Assembly (NCBI GenBank): GCA_963732095.1
Contig: CAVSZA010000003.1
Span: forward strand, 15,779 to 79,778
DNA: 64,000 bases
Source: AP-15 sp963732095
GTDB taxonomy: Bacteria; Pseudomonadota; Alphaproteobacteria; ATCC43930; CGMCC-115725
Direction: 5' to 3'
Shown: in pieces, positions 18,642-27,182 of the stretch
Numbering within the stretch: position 1 is the first letter of the stretch
Layout of the letters: the number at the start of each line of letters is the position of its first letter
Notes under the pieces: generated by a model
Databases searched by the model: none
What the model was told of the DNA's origin: nothing
The model's input: only the letters and a program-made list of their open reading frames with translations
Program-made: the position numbers and the translations under genes

Positions 18642-18914
18642 TCAGGCCGCGTTTTGGTAGGCAAATAAACTGTCCGGTGGTTCAGTATCGAGCGGTGTCA
18701 ATCGCGGATCGAAGCGGAACCCCGTCCCGCAGTAGGGACCGAGGATCGTGTCCGCTTCGCCCATGTTGATCGTGTCCGCTTCGCCCATGTTGATGTAGAT
18801 GTGCGGGTGGTCCTGCGGCGGGGACTCCCCGATGCACTTGAATTCTTTTACCCCGATGCAGATTTCGCGGACGCCCCGGTCGTTCCTGAACTTGAGATAG
18901 GCGCCGGCCGGCAT
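18642..18914 (-). CDS. zf-CHCC zinc-finger protein with an internal 8-residue duplication and a lost cysteine
   Basis: Small protein of the zf-CHCC family (related to NDUFS6): GVKEFKCIGESPPQDHPHIY supplies the first Cys and His, and the CxxC pair should follow as ILCPYCGTRFRFD. Here that site reads ILGPYCGTGFRFD, so one zinc ligand is Gly. Just before it, INMGEADT occurs twice in a row because of a 24-base tandem duplication. Both changes should impair zinc binding. Homologs are about 60-80 residues; this is 90. Possibly a decaying copy. Confidence 0.72.
   Translation of the reverse strand: MPAGAYLKFRNDRGVREICIGVKEFKCIGESPPQDHPHIYINMGEADTINMGEADTILGPYCGTGFRFDPRLTPLDTEPPDSLFAYQNAA
18747..18794. 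repeat. 24-bp perfect tandem duplication inside the zf-CHCC gene
   Basis: The unit CGTGTCCGCTTCGCCCATG plus TTGAT occurs at 18747-18770 and again at 18771-18794. It preserves the frame and adds eight residues between the His and Cys ligands of the finger. Confidence 0.95.
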
Positions 18915-19967
18915 CGGCTCAGGCCGGTGTGATTGGCGGGGGGCTGAATTGCCTGCCCCTCCCGGTTGTGGGCCGGATTAATTTCGATGAACATGATGTC
19001 CTCGCTGCTCCGCCCCCGTCGTTCGTTTGCTACCGTGTCCTTGGAACACTCAACCAAGCAGTCCGGAGTTCGCTTCAGAGCGTACCGGCTCCCGGCACCA
19101 GCCACGGACGATTTGGCTGTTCCTCTGGAGTCATCATTCCTTGATCGAGATCCGGAACTGGGATGACGGCAGCCTCGGCCGCTACGGCGCGAGCAGCGGC
19201 GATCTTCGGATCATGCGCCTCCGACCATTTCCTGAACCCGCTCGTAGGACTACGCATCGAGATACCCATGACTGGCATCCTTTTTCTGAATTTCAGAAAA
19301 TAATATATGGGGACGATTTAAATATTGTTGAAAGTATTTTTGCAATCGGCCGAGGAAAAATTCCTGAGACATTCTTTGTAAACAGAGGCTTCCCCGGAAC
19401 GTAATGCGGTCATTTTTTAAATTAATTGGCAAAGCCATGGGCTTACGGCGGGATTTTCCGAACCCGCCGGATTCCCGAAGCGATACTTTCCTAAGCGGCA
19501 TTTTGAATCCGCCATGCGTCGTCGATTGCGGCACGCGCCGCGCGTATGTGATGTGACCAGCGATGCTTTTCGGTCGCCGTTTGTGATTTAGGCTACGGCA
19601 ACCGGTTTGATCAGCCACGGGTTGTTGTTTTGACGTTGCCGACGCGCGCGCTCGCTGCGCCGGCGCCCGCTTATTCACCACCCCCCGCATATGCCCCATC
19701 ACCAGGGTATACCCCAAGCCCAGGCTATCCCCCGCCGCCGGGCTATCCGCTGCCAGTTCGTCAAGTTACCGGTGATGGCTTGAACCGGTCCGAAGCCGCT
19801 CCGCCTGGTCGGTCTCCAGCGCCTTGTTATGCTTGGTCCGCCATCCGCTGATCGCATTCAAGCTCCTTTGCAGTTTGCGCGCGGTCGGGACGGCGAGGTT
19901 GTCCGCAATGCGGAAACGATGTGACCGGAACCAGCCTGAAGGACGCCCCAGCAACGCAATGCCGGCG
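18915..19967. other. Gene-poor stretch with low-GC core
   Basis: About 1 kb with no recognised gene. A 67-residue minus frame (19075-19278, MPVMGISMRSPTSGF) looks partly protein-like. A proline-rich plus frame at 19630-19851 contains PSPGY/PPPGY repeats without a supported start. 19270-19430 is clearly AT-rich compared with the surroundings, as in horizontally acquired DNA or IS scars. Confidence 0.45.
19282..19300. promoter_or_regulatory. 19-bp palindrome in AT-rich DNA
   Basis: TTTTCTGAATTTCAGAAAA has 9-base arms and a one-base centre. It could be an operator or a scar of an IS end. No downstream gene is convincing, so function is open. Confidence 0.35.
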
Positions 19968-20393
19968 ATCACCGAGGTTGCCTGCTGGAGCCATTGCCGC
20001 AGACGAATCTTCGACGTGTGGGAAACGACAAAGTCGACCGTCGCCAAAGCGGCGCTCGACCAGATCGCCCAATTCTACGCCATCGAAGAAAGGCCCGCTT
20101 CGCCCCGCCCGCCGAACGGCTGGAGCATGTGCGCTACATCATCAAACGCCGCACCGCGCTGACCCGCTTTGCCACTGACGCCCGTCTCGAAGCCGACAAC
20201 ACATCGCCGAAAACGCAATCCGTGGTACAGCCTTAGGTAGACGCAACTGGCTCTTCGCCGGCAGTCATTCCGGCGGCGAACGCACCGCCGCGATGTACTC
20301 GATCCTGCAGACCGCGAAATTGAACGGCGTGAACCCGGAAGCCTACCTCACCGACACCCTTTCCCAGATCGCCGCCGGGCATTGTGAGGAGTT
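19968..20393 (+). pseudogene. IS66-family transposase (TnpC) C-terminal remnant
   Basis: Reads CWSHCRRRIFDVWETTKS and AALDQIAQFYAIEE, then after a one-base shift ARFAPPAERLEHVRYIIKRR, then after another shift IAENAIRGTALGRRNWLFAG, SHSGGERTAAMYSILQTAKL and NGVNPEAYLTDTLSQIAAGH. This is the C-terminal third of the large IS66 transposase with at least two indels and no N-terminus. OrfA/OrfB partners are absent. Confidence 0.85.
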
Positions 20394-20513
20394 CGGGATG
20401 GGACAATTCCCATTGGTCGAGATAGCGAGCTAAAGCTTCGTTCATCGAGTGTTTCTGCGCCCTCGGCATGCTCCTGTCAAAAGTCGCGGAACTGCGATTC
20501 CGGAAAATCCAAA

Positions 20514-21680
20514 TTAGCCGACGCCTATCCAATGGCCAGCGTTGAACTTGTCTGAGCCCGGAAGTCCAAAGGCATTCCAGACGGTATCAAAGCGCTCTTT
20601 TAGGAGCGCTGGGAAGTCGGCCGCGAATTGCTTTATAACAACTGCTGGCAGCACGATCTTGGGTTCGGAAATCGGCCCGGCTTGCCCTTGGCCGAACGGG
20701 GCAGTGCTGTATCGTAGATTACAACCGCGCACGCCGCAGAACGATATGAACACGAACACCGGCGCCTCAATGCCGAGATTTTCCAGCAAGCGAAAATAAC
20801 TTCTTAATCCGGCGACTAACACATTTTCGAACGTTGTCCCAGCAAGGAAGGGCGCTTTGTTATGATCTAGTCCGAGTTGGTTCACGCCTTCGATTGCACC
20901 GGACCGAAACAGTTGGGAATAGCACGAGGTCTGGGGCCGCCCGGTAAAAGTGACGACGCCGTCAAAGTTCGTGGCGATATCATAGCTCTGCGGCGCCCAT
21001 CCAAAACCAGTGCCAAGCGGCGGCAAGAGAAGTTGACCGCTGTGAAGGGCAGGCGCTACCACATCAATGGTAGAATGCTCGTCTGCAAAGGACGAAAGCG
21101 GGACCACATGGAGAACCATACAAGCGCCATGATGCAGCTCGCGGGCAGGCTGCCCAGCGGTGATCTTCCCCAAGCGATTATCGCGGAACCGGTGGATGCG
21201 GCGCACGATTTCCGCATCGTCGGCTTGGGGCGAGTGGATCGTAAGGTTGATTGTGTGCGCCGTGATGCCGCCGGACTGGCTTACCGACTTCACGGACTGA
21301 TCGAGCGCCTCATCAAGATGAAGGGCGATCATGAGCAGCGCGTTGCCCCCTTGCCGGACCAGCAGGCGGCGCGCGCCGCGCAACTCCTCTTCGACAGTAT
21401 ATGATTCCGGGTCAGCGTCGATGACCGTATGGTGAGTTGGGCAGAGCAGAATCAAATTTTCGTACCCATGCCGCTCCTCTGCTGTCTGGCTGACGTCGTA
21501 GCGAGGACCATCTGGCTTTGCCGCCCGGATATGGCAGATTTCCCCGACGACCGTCTCGCCCTGTATGAGGCCGAGCGGGCATTGTGGAAAAGCGCAGCGG
21601 TTCCCAGAATGCGCAAAGAGCCGCTTGATCCCCTCAGGCTGGCAGCATCGGAAATTCTGGACGCGTTCGCCTATGAGCAT
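20514..21680 (-). CDS. HNH-nuclease-like protein with a Schlafen-associated-type C-terminal domain
   Basis: About 388 residues from MLIGERVQNF. The N-terminal part has an HNH/Zn layout: C-x4-C in RCAFPQCP, GEICHIRAAKPDGPRY, then EERHGYENLILLCPTHHTVID. A middle segment (DQSVKSVSQSGGITAHTINL) is shared with many HNH proteins of unknown role. The C-terminal half (RRIHRFRDNRLGKITAGQPA, MVLHVVPLSSF, NFDGVVTF, SQLFRSGAIEGV) resembles the domain that follows the AlbA_2/Schlafen region in bacterial Schlafen-like proteins. The combination suggests a nucleic-acid-targeting, possibly defensive, protein. An upstream ATG at 21713 is rejected because that DNA overlaps an antisense DUF3047 remnant. Confidence 0.72.
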   Translation of the reverse strand: MLIGERVQNFRCCQPEGIKRLFAHSGNRCAFPQCPLGLIQGETVVGEICHIRAAKPDGPRYDVSQTAEERHGYENLILLCPTHHTVIDADPESYTVEEELRGARRLLVRQGGNALLMIALHLDEALDQSVKSVSQSGGITAHTINLTIHSPQADDAEIVRRIHRFRDNRLGKITAGQPARELHHGACMVLHVVPLSSFADEHSTIDVVAPALHSGQLLLPPLGTGFGWAPQSYDIATNFDGVVTFTGRPQTSCYSQLFRSGAIEGVNQLGLDHNKAPFLAGTTFENVLVAGLRSYFRLLENLGIEAPVFVFISFCGVRGCNLRYSTAPFGQGQAGPISEPKIVLPAVVIKQFAADFPALLKERFDTVWNAFGLPGSDKFNAGHWIGVG

Positions 21681-22173
21681 GGCCTTCGAGGTCAAGGACG
21701 GTGTGCCGAGCATGCGGTTCGCAACCGATGACAGCGCATCGATGCTGTTTCGTCATGTCGATATCGATCTCGCCGCCTATCCAATGCTCGCCTGGCGCTG
21801 GTACATCGAGTTTGCCCATCCGCAGCCCGCTCGATGAGCGCACGCGAGAAGGCGACGATCACCCGGCACGACTGTTTCTTGGTTCGAGACGGATCGTGGC
21901 GAGAAGCGCGCGATGGAAGTGATCTGGGGCAATCGGCTGAACCCGGGGGACTATAAGTACATCGGCGGCTTCCCGCATTTCGTTGCCGACGCCGGCGAAG
22001 GCCGGATTGGCCGTTGGCTTGACGAGAAGATCGACCTCGCTCGCGTCTATGACGAGATCTGGAAGGATGCGGCGCCGGCGCACCTGGTCGATATCACCGT
22101 GTTCTGCGACAGCGACGACACGCACACCGCCAGCATCAGCTATTTCGATTACGTCCGGCTCGAACGGCGGTGA
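21674..22173 (+). pseudogene. DUF3047 family protein remnant
   Basis: From the ATGAGCATG at 21674 it reads FEVKDGVPSMRFATDDSAS and YPMLAWRWYIE. A shift near 21812 leads to IRSPLDERTREGDDHPARLFLG, another near 21889 to ETDRGEKRAMEVIWGNRLNP, and it ends YFDYVRLERR at 22173. These are typical DUF3047 blocks. The N-terminus with its signal peptide is missing and at least two frameshifts are present. It overlaps the 5' end of the HNH gene on the other strand, so the two were brought together by a rearrangement. Confidence 0.78.
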
Positions 22174-22213
22174 TCGCATGACGATGGCCGTTGTGTTGCG
22201 TCTCCTAAACAAC

Positions 22214-22471
22214 TCATGCGCGCCAGAAAAGCTTACGCTGATCGAGTGGCATCTCGGCGACCCCCGCGAGTCCTTTGTACGGTGCGAGTCGCGGCGGTGT
22301 CGGGGGAGGCACAAGCGCGACCCAGCAAGGGGGGACGGTGCGAATATAAGCCCGGTTGTAGGCGCGCTCGGCGAGGGCTACTGCTCGGCCGGCATAGATG
22401 ACGGCTTCGTACGCGGCTCGTCCTGCGACGGTGGCCCGATTGACTATTTCATCGGGGGAGTAGGTCGTCAT
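22214..22471 (-). CDS. Small hypothetical protein (85 aa)
   Basis: MTTYSPDEIVNRATVAGRAA continues as an alanine-rich helix (YEAVIYAGRAVALAERAYNR) and then a Pro-rich segment. It looks protein-like but matches no family I know. An upstream in-frame ATG at 22498 is possible. Moderate to low support. Confidence 0.35.
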   Translation of the reverse strand: MTTYSPDEIVNRATVAGRAAYEAVIYAGRAVALAERAYNRAYIRTVPPCWVALVPPPTPPRLAPYKGLAGVAEMPLDQRKLFWRA

Positions 22472-22654
22472 GTGCCGGCCGTCAAAGGAAGGAGACAAGC
22501 GTTGGGTTATTGCCCTGCTAAATATACGGTCCGGTTTGGCCGAGCAGTGTGATCCAATTCACATGTAGCTGAAAAACCATTCTTGCGTTTGATCATGAGC
22601 CTGATCCTGCTCATCGGCCGAACCGTACTGCTGATACTCTCTGGGAAATCCCAG

Positions 22655-22824
22655 GCTGTGCCGATCAAATTGTTCGGCGGTACGGAGGATGCCGACCTGT
22701 CGAAGCGGTATCAGGATATGGGCGTCCCGCGAGTCGTCATGGACCTTGGCGCCGGAGCTGGCCGAGAAGACCTTTCCCCGTGCTCGACCGCTGGGCCGAG
22801 TTGATCCGTCGCATCAACTCCTGA
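22655..22824 (+). pseudogene. LLM-class oxidoreductase C-terminal fragment
   Basis: Reads VPIKLFGGTEDADLSKRYQD and MGVPRVVMDL, then after a shift LAEKTFPVLDRWAELIRRIN and TGA at 22822-22824. This matches the last 55 residues of F420/LLM-type oxidoreductases such as the gene at 49.1-49.9 kb. No upstream domain is present. Confidence 0.78.
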
Positions 22825-23233
22825 GGCTAACGAAGAGACGACCGTAGCCCCGAGATTTCGTGACGGAGGAGGCCTCTGTTAGCCACATGACAGGAGGCTG
22901 ATAGTAGCAAGCGTCCAAGATCCTCCACAGAGATCCACCTACATCTACAAAACTGCTGCGGGTCAAATTGTGGGTCGAATCACGAATGGCTCATATAAGA
23001 TATTGAAGTTACAACCTAAAAAGTCGTGTTATAGCGGAGGGAGGTGGATTCGAACCCTTGTCCGGAGGAAGGCGGATTCGAACTCGTGGTCCCACTTTGA
23101 GAAGAGCCGCCCTTCGCAAGACGCGCCACAGCGATACTAAGTCGTTCGGCCGGCGAGAGCGGCATCACTTGGGGGGGACCAAAAGTTAGAACCCGCTTCG
23201 CCTGCGGGGGAATTTTTATGATGGGCGCATGCG
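22825..23233. other. Intergenic region with two tRNA-like repeat cores
   Basis: No gene seen. 22960-23035 is relatively AT-rich. Two T-arm-like repeat cores occupy 23035-23093. Confidence 0.4.
23035..23093. repeat. Two adjacent copies of the tRNA-3'-half-like repeat core
   Basis: GGAGGGAGGTGGATTCGAAC at 23037-23056 and GGAGGAAGGCGGATTCGAAC at 23064-23083, both in the left-hand orientation. The flanking GTTCGCACCGGACTCG end is missing, so these are degraded copies in tandem. Confidence 0.65.
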
Positions 23234-23600
23234 TCAGATCACCAATTCGTGGGCGACGCTGCGTACATCAACCTCGAAATCGAGGCCCTGCACCGGCGGG
23301 CGCGAAATGCCAGGCCAAACCGCCCGACATTGCTCCCCGGCGGACGAACTCGTCGGCCAGGAACGGATGGATTTCAAAGATAGTATAAACCTGGGTCGCG
23401 GTCACATCGGCCCAGCTGAAGCCGAGCGCCGCCATGCGCTGCTCCATCGCCCCGAGTACGAAGCTTGCTTTCTCGTGCATCGCCTCGGGTGAGTGGTCGC
23501 CGGGCCGGATGATGCGCCGCTCATAGCTGGGGCCGCCCTCGCGCGCTTCGCCGCTTCCGGCAGCGACAAAGCTGCGCGCCGCGCGGCGGCGGGGCAAAAG
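23234..23600 (-). pseudogene. Rid-like 2-amino-5-chloromuconate deaminase (CnbZ-type) remnant
   Basis: Reads RSFVAAGSGEAREGGPSYER, RIIRPGDHSPEAMHEKASFV, MAALGFSWADVTATQVYTIF and FLADEFVRRGAMSGGLAWHF. A one-base shift near 23289 then gives RPPVQGLDFEVDVRSVAHEL. As I know it, CnbZ-like deaminases act on aminomuconates from nitro- or chloro-aromatic breakdown. The N-terminal third is absent and the end is frameshifted, so it is non-functional as written. It sits just downstream of the second dioxygenase pair, in the same orientation, a fitting catabolic context. Confidence 0.68.
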
Positions 23601-23712
23601 ACAGGCGCTGGCGCCATGGCATAAACGCGCCACCGCGAATGCTAAGCGGCTGCGGAGAGGGAAAAGCTGAACGGCCAACGAGAATGCAAGCCGAATTATC
23701 CGCCGGCAAGCG

Positions 23713-24207
23713 TCAGATCGGTATCGCCAGCAACGTGTCGACCTGACGACTATCGAGCACCACGGTCTTGCTTGCGAACCTCCAAATGCCGGCATCGCGT
23801 CTGACCCGATCGACATAACGCCCGGCGCCGAAAATCGTCATCTCGCCGTCTTGCATCGTGCGCACGACGAGAAAATTCGCCATGAGATCGAGGTGATCCG
23901 ACCGCTCCACGACATCTCCGATCTTGATCGACGAGACCAGGTGCCGGTAGCGCTGCGGCTCATAGATGTTGGCTTCCCGCAAGGCGCTGACCCGATCCTT
24001 CAGCATATTGCGCGAGGTCGCGTAGATCAGCCCGAGCGGCAAACTTGCCTCATAATTCTCGGCCGAGGTAATCCGGTAGAAGCAGTCCTCGGTGAAAAAG
24101 TCGGGCCAGCGCTCGAGCTCATCGGAGTCGAGACACTGGACGTAATCAGTAAAGAGCTGCTCCAACTCCCATCGCCGCACCATCGCATCGAGGTCCATCG
24201 CCCTCAA
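23713..24207 (-). CDS. Aromatic-ring-hydroxylating dioxygenase, beta subunit (pair 2)
   Basis: 164-residue beta subunit: LEQLFTDYVQCLDSDELERW, PDFFTEDCFYRITSAENYEA, NMLKDRVSALREANIYEPQR and the C-terminal VVLDSRQVDTLLAIPI. Its ATG overlaps the alpha TGA. Same NTF2-like structural role as the copy at 11.9 kb, and both end in the DTLLAIP motif. Intact. Confidence 0.92.
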   Translation of the reverse strand: MRAMDLDAMVRRWELEQLFTDYVQCLDSDELERWPDFFTEDCFYRITSAENYEASLPLGLIYATSRNMLKDRVSALREANIYEPQRYRHLVSSIKIGDVVERSDHLDLMANFLVVRTMQDGEMTIFGAGRYVDRVRRDAGIWRFASKTVVLDSRQVDTLLAIPI

Positions 24208-25469
24208 AACCCCATCAACGGCCGATAGACATGCCAGAAGCCGCGAACGGAAGCCTCGGTCGTCCGATTGGGCTCGGAGCTATGCTTGAAACCACCCATC
24301 TCCAGAACCGAACAGTCCTCTTCGGAGCCATGGATTGCGCGCTGGATAAAATTCCCGACGGCGCCGTCTTCCATCGAAACATAGCCGGCCGGTCCGACAA
24401 GATTGGCCTGCGCCAGCCGCAGCGCGGTCAGCTCGGCATCGTCCTCCTCGAACCCGATATAGGTCCATTGCAGCTCGGTCTTGTCCGGTCCCTTAGGGAG
24501 CACCAGGCGCAGAGCTACGCAGTTCTCGATCTGCTGCAGCACGAAATTGGGGAACAACGAGAGGATCTGGGTCGTGGTGTCGTCGCCGAACTCCTCCACG
24601 GTGGTAAGGAAACGCGGATCCTTGAGGCGGAAATTCTCTCGCAGTGACGGGATATCGGCATACAGCTTGTCCGAATTGGCTGGATCTACGCGGTCGACCT
24701 TATTTCGCGTGTAGCTGGCGTGATGCGCGCCGCTCTCGGCAATGTCGACGCCGCCTTCAGAGGTCAATCGTGAAATGCGAAATGTCGTGAAGAAGGTGTG
24801 AAGCAAGGTCGCATGGTAGGTGTCGCGCACGTTTTCGAAATAGAGCTTCCAGTTGTTGTGCAGGATCTGCGAGGTCGTCCCCAGCACCTTCGGCTTGCTG
24901 TGCAATACCCGGTGGATTCGCGAGCCGATCAGGTTGCCGATGTACTCCCCTAGCGGCAGCGCGTCGGGCGACAACGTGCCAAAGACAAGATCGCCGAACG
25001 TGTCGACGCGCAGTTTTTTCAGCCCGTGTTGTTCGAGGTGGAAGCTCTCGGGCATTCCGCCACGCCCCGCGACGCCGCGGCGAAAGGCGACGCTTTTGAG
25101 GTTACCTTCGAGATCGTAGCGCCAAGCGTGGTAGACACAGGTCAAATCGTCGGCATGGCCGCGCCGCTTCAGGCAGACGAGGTTGCCGCGATGGGCGCAG
25201 CGGTTCAGCATGGCATGGATTTCGCCGTCACGCCCGCGGGTCACGATGACCGGGGTCTCGCCGAGAAAGCTCGTCAGATAGTCGCCCGGCTTGGGCAATT
25301 GGCTGGCCAGCGTCAGAAACTGCCAGGTCGGGCCGAGAAAGATGCGCGTCAGCTCCTCGCGATAGATTCCGGGATCGGAAAACACGCGGTAGGGAACACG
25401 GGCATTCCCCTCGGCCGGCCATTGAAGTGCGGGCTGGTGCGAAGTGGATTGTCCTTGCGCCTGGTCCAT
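24204..25469 (-). CDS. Aromatic-ring-hydroxylating dioxygenase, alpha subunit (pair 2)
   Basis: 421-residue Rieske oxygenase catalytic subunit. Rieske ligands are C91/H93 (NRCAHRGN) and C111/H114 (CVYHAWRYD). The catalytic iron histidines are H219 and H224 in NVRDTYHATLLH. The late SMEDGAVGNFIQRA segment and C-terminal EASVRGFWHVYRPLMGF match pair 1. Organisation (alpha, then beta with ATGA overlap) is the same as pair 1, but the proteins differ widely, so they are paralogs for related substrates and not a recent duplication. No ferredoxin or reductase gene is adjacent. Confidence 0.94.
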   Translation of the reverse strand: MDQAQGQSTSHQPALQWPAEGNARVPYRVFSDPGIYREELTRIFLGPTWQFLTLASQLPKPGDYLTSFLGETPVIVTRGRDGEIHAMLNRCAHRGNLVCLKRRGHADDLTCVYHAWRYDLEGNLKSVAFRRGVAGRGGMPESFHLEQHGLKKLRVDTFGDLVFGTLSPDALPLGEYIGNLIGSRIHRVLHSKPKVLGTTSQILHNNWKLYFENVRDTYHATLLHTFFTTFRISRLTSEGGVDIAESGAHHASYTRNKVDRVDPANSDKLYADIPSLRENFRLKDPRFLTTVEEFGDDTTTQILSLFPNFVLQQIENCVALRLVLPKGPDKTELQWTYIGFEEDDAELTALRLAQANLVGPAGYVSMEDGAVGNFIQRAIHGSEEDCSVLEMGGFKHSSEPNRTTEASVRGFWHVYRPLMGF

Positions 25470-25686
25470 TCTCCCGTCCTCCTCGACGATCGGGGTTTTC
25501 TCGCAGGATAATAACCAACGGAACCGCTGTGAGCCAGTGAGCCTCGACCGGGCATCACCTCCACGGCACGGACATTCCCTGGTAATGCACCGGTTCTCTC
25601 ACTTTATCTCGAATGAAGCGTGGCGCCCGAACTGCGAGCCTACGCAAGGTGTCGTTGGCTCCGAGGCCGCGCGACATCATAGAGCG

Positions 25687-25739
25687 GAGCTGGTGATCGA
25701 CGGCGGCATGACGGGCGGTGCGCGACTCCGATGGAGCGA
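25687..25739. repeat. SDR gene 3'-end remnant, copy A of a flanking direct repeat
   Basis: Encodes ELVIDGGMTGG, the usual C-terminal block of SDR proteins, with no SDR upstream. A similar roughly 53-base segment at 26916-26969 (copy B) lies beyond the alpha/beta hydrolase, so the two copies flank that gene in the same orientation. The rest of 25470-25905 contains no gene I can support. Confidence 0.6.
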
Positions 25740-25905
25740 CCGAGAGCAATAACACGAGCCGAAGCTCGCCGGGGCTCGATACCGACCCCATCATTTTGGA
25801 AGCGGGATGGTCCCGGAACCTTCGTTGATCGGCCGGGGTTCTTCGTGAGTGCCATGTTGCGGCGCACAACGATCTCCCACTCTCCAAATCACCGATCGGA
25901 CCCGT

Positions 25906-26907
25906 ATGGCAAATTCATTGGATGCCCGTTTGGCAAATCGCTCGCGAAACGGCGTGGTCTTGGCGAGTTCGGCGGCCGCCATGGCAGCGATGGCGCTGTG
26001 GAACACCTATCGAGCGCGCAAGGTCGAGCGAGAGCATCCGCCCAGCGGTCGGTACATTTCAGTCGAGGGCGTGCGGCTTCACTACCTCGATAAGGGCGAG
26101 GGGCGGCCGGTCCTCCTTCTCCACGGCAACGTCGTCACGGCCGATGATTTCGCATTGAGCGGGTTGCTCGATCTCGCGGCTGGGCGGCAGTGTCGCGCCG
26201 TCGCGTTTGACCGCCCGGGTTTCGGGTATAGCAACCGGCCGCTCGGCGCGATGTGGTCTCCTCAACGGCAGGCCGATCTGCTGCGAAAAGCACTCGAAAC
26301 GCTCGGCATGAGGCGTCCCGTCGTCGTCGGCCATTCCTGGGGCACGCTCGTAGCCTTGGCGCTCGCACTGGATCATCCGGAAGCGGTGAGCGGCCTCATC
26401 CTGTTGTCGGGCTATTACCATCCGACCTTGCGCGCCGATGTGCCATTGTTCTCAATTCCGGCGATCCCAGTCATCGGCAACCTGATCCGCTATACCGTCG
26501 GGCCGCTCTTTGGCTCCGCGCTCCTGCCACTGGCTGTAAAAGGCATGTTCGCGCCTCTTCCCGTGCCCGAACGCTTCGCCAACGGCTTCCCCTACGGATT
26601 ACCAATACGGCCTTGGCAGATCCGCGCCGAGGCTCAGGATACCGCCACGATGGTTTCGGCGGTGGCCGCGATGCAGCGCCGCTATCGGGAGCTGTCCATG
26701 CCTGTCGTGATCATGGCAGGCACAGACGACCGCATCGTCGATCACCGCAAACACGCGGTCCGGATTTATCAAGAGATCCCGCAGAGCACGCTGCGGTTGG
26801 TTCCGGGTGTTGGACACATGCTCCATTATGCCGTGCCCGAGCAAATCGTCGACGAGATCGAAGCAACGATTCTGCGTAGCACGCCGGCCGTGTCTTCTAC
26901 TGCATGA
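25906..26907 (+). CDS. Alpha/beta hydrolase with N-terminal membrane anchor
   Basis: 333-residue hydrolase starting MANSLDARLANRSRNG. Residues 16-32 form one hydrophobic segment, either an anchor or a signal. Catalytic parts are the HG oxyanion motif (LLLHGN), nucleophile S144 in VGHSWGT, acid in MAGTDDRIVD and His in VPGVGHMLHY. The reaction is an ester or related bond hydrolysis; the substrate is unknown. I chose the ATG at 25906 because upstream in-frame sequence is not protein-like. It is flanked by two similar SDR-tail segments, as if it had been inserted between duplicated SDR ends. Confidence 0.88.
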   Translation: MANSLDARLANRSRNGVVLASSAAAMAAMALWNTYRARKVEREHPPSGRYISVEGVRLHYLDKGEGRPVLLLHGNVVTADDFALSGLLDLAAGRQCRAVAFDRPGFGYSNRPLGAMWSPQRQADLLRKALETLGMRRPVVVGHSWGTLVALALALDHPEAVSGLILLSGYYHPTLRADVPLFSIPAIPVIGNLIRYTVGPLFGSALLPLAVKGMFAPLPVPERFANGFPYGLPIRPWQIRAEAQDTATMVSAVAAMQRRYRELSMPVVIMAGTDDRIVDHRKHAVRIYQEIPQSTLRLVPGVGHMLHYAVPEQIVDEIEATILRSTPAVSSTA

Positions 26908-26915
26908 CTGGCGCC

Positions 26916-26969
26916 GAGCTGTGGTCGACGGTGGCATGACGAGGCGGCGCGCGACCTCGATGGAGCTGA
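26916..26969. repeat. SDR gene 3'-end remnant, copy B of a flanking direct repeat
   Basis: Carries VVDGGMT and ends SMELNLMA in SDR-like phases, with no upstream SDR body. It aligns to 25687-25739 with a few indels. Confidence 0.6.
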
Positions 26970-27008
26970 ACCTGATGGCCTGAGGGTCAGCTTGGGTGTC
27001 ATCCGCAG

Positions 27009-27073
27009 AGTGCGACTTTAGCGGAAAGTTCCATAATATATATAACTACGGGAGATTCCGCTAAAGTCGCACT
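27009..27073. repeat. 65-bp element with 18-bp perfect inverted ends (MITE-like)
   Basis: AGTGCGACTTTAGCGGAA at 27009-27026 is exactly complementary to 27056-27073. The 29-base centre is AT-rich (CCATAATATATATAACTACG). No T-tract follows, so a simple terminator is unlikely. It lies 110 bases upstream of the enolase-superfamily gene and could be a tiny mobile element, or a two-site operator around an AT-rich promoter. Confidence 0.7.
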
Positions 27074-27182
27074 GTTCGCGAGCGACAGCGGTCTATACAC
27101 CGGAAGCCCCAAGCCGCCGACACAAAGGGTGGTATCTGAAAGGTATTGCTCTCGTCAGTTCGCTCTCCTGGAGAGTTGTAGA

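Noticed and set aside
19630..19851. Proline-rich PSPGY-repeat protein
   Set aside because: No convincing start and no continuation; probably remnant or chance frame in repetitive DNA.
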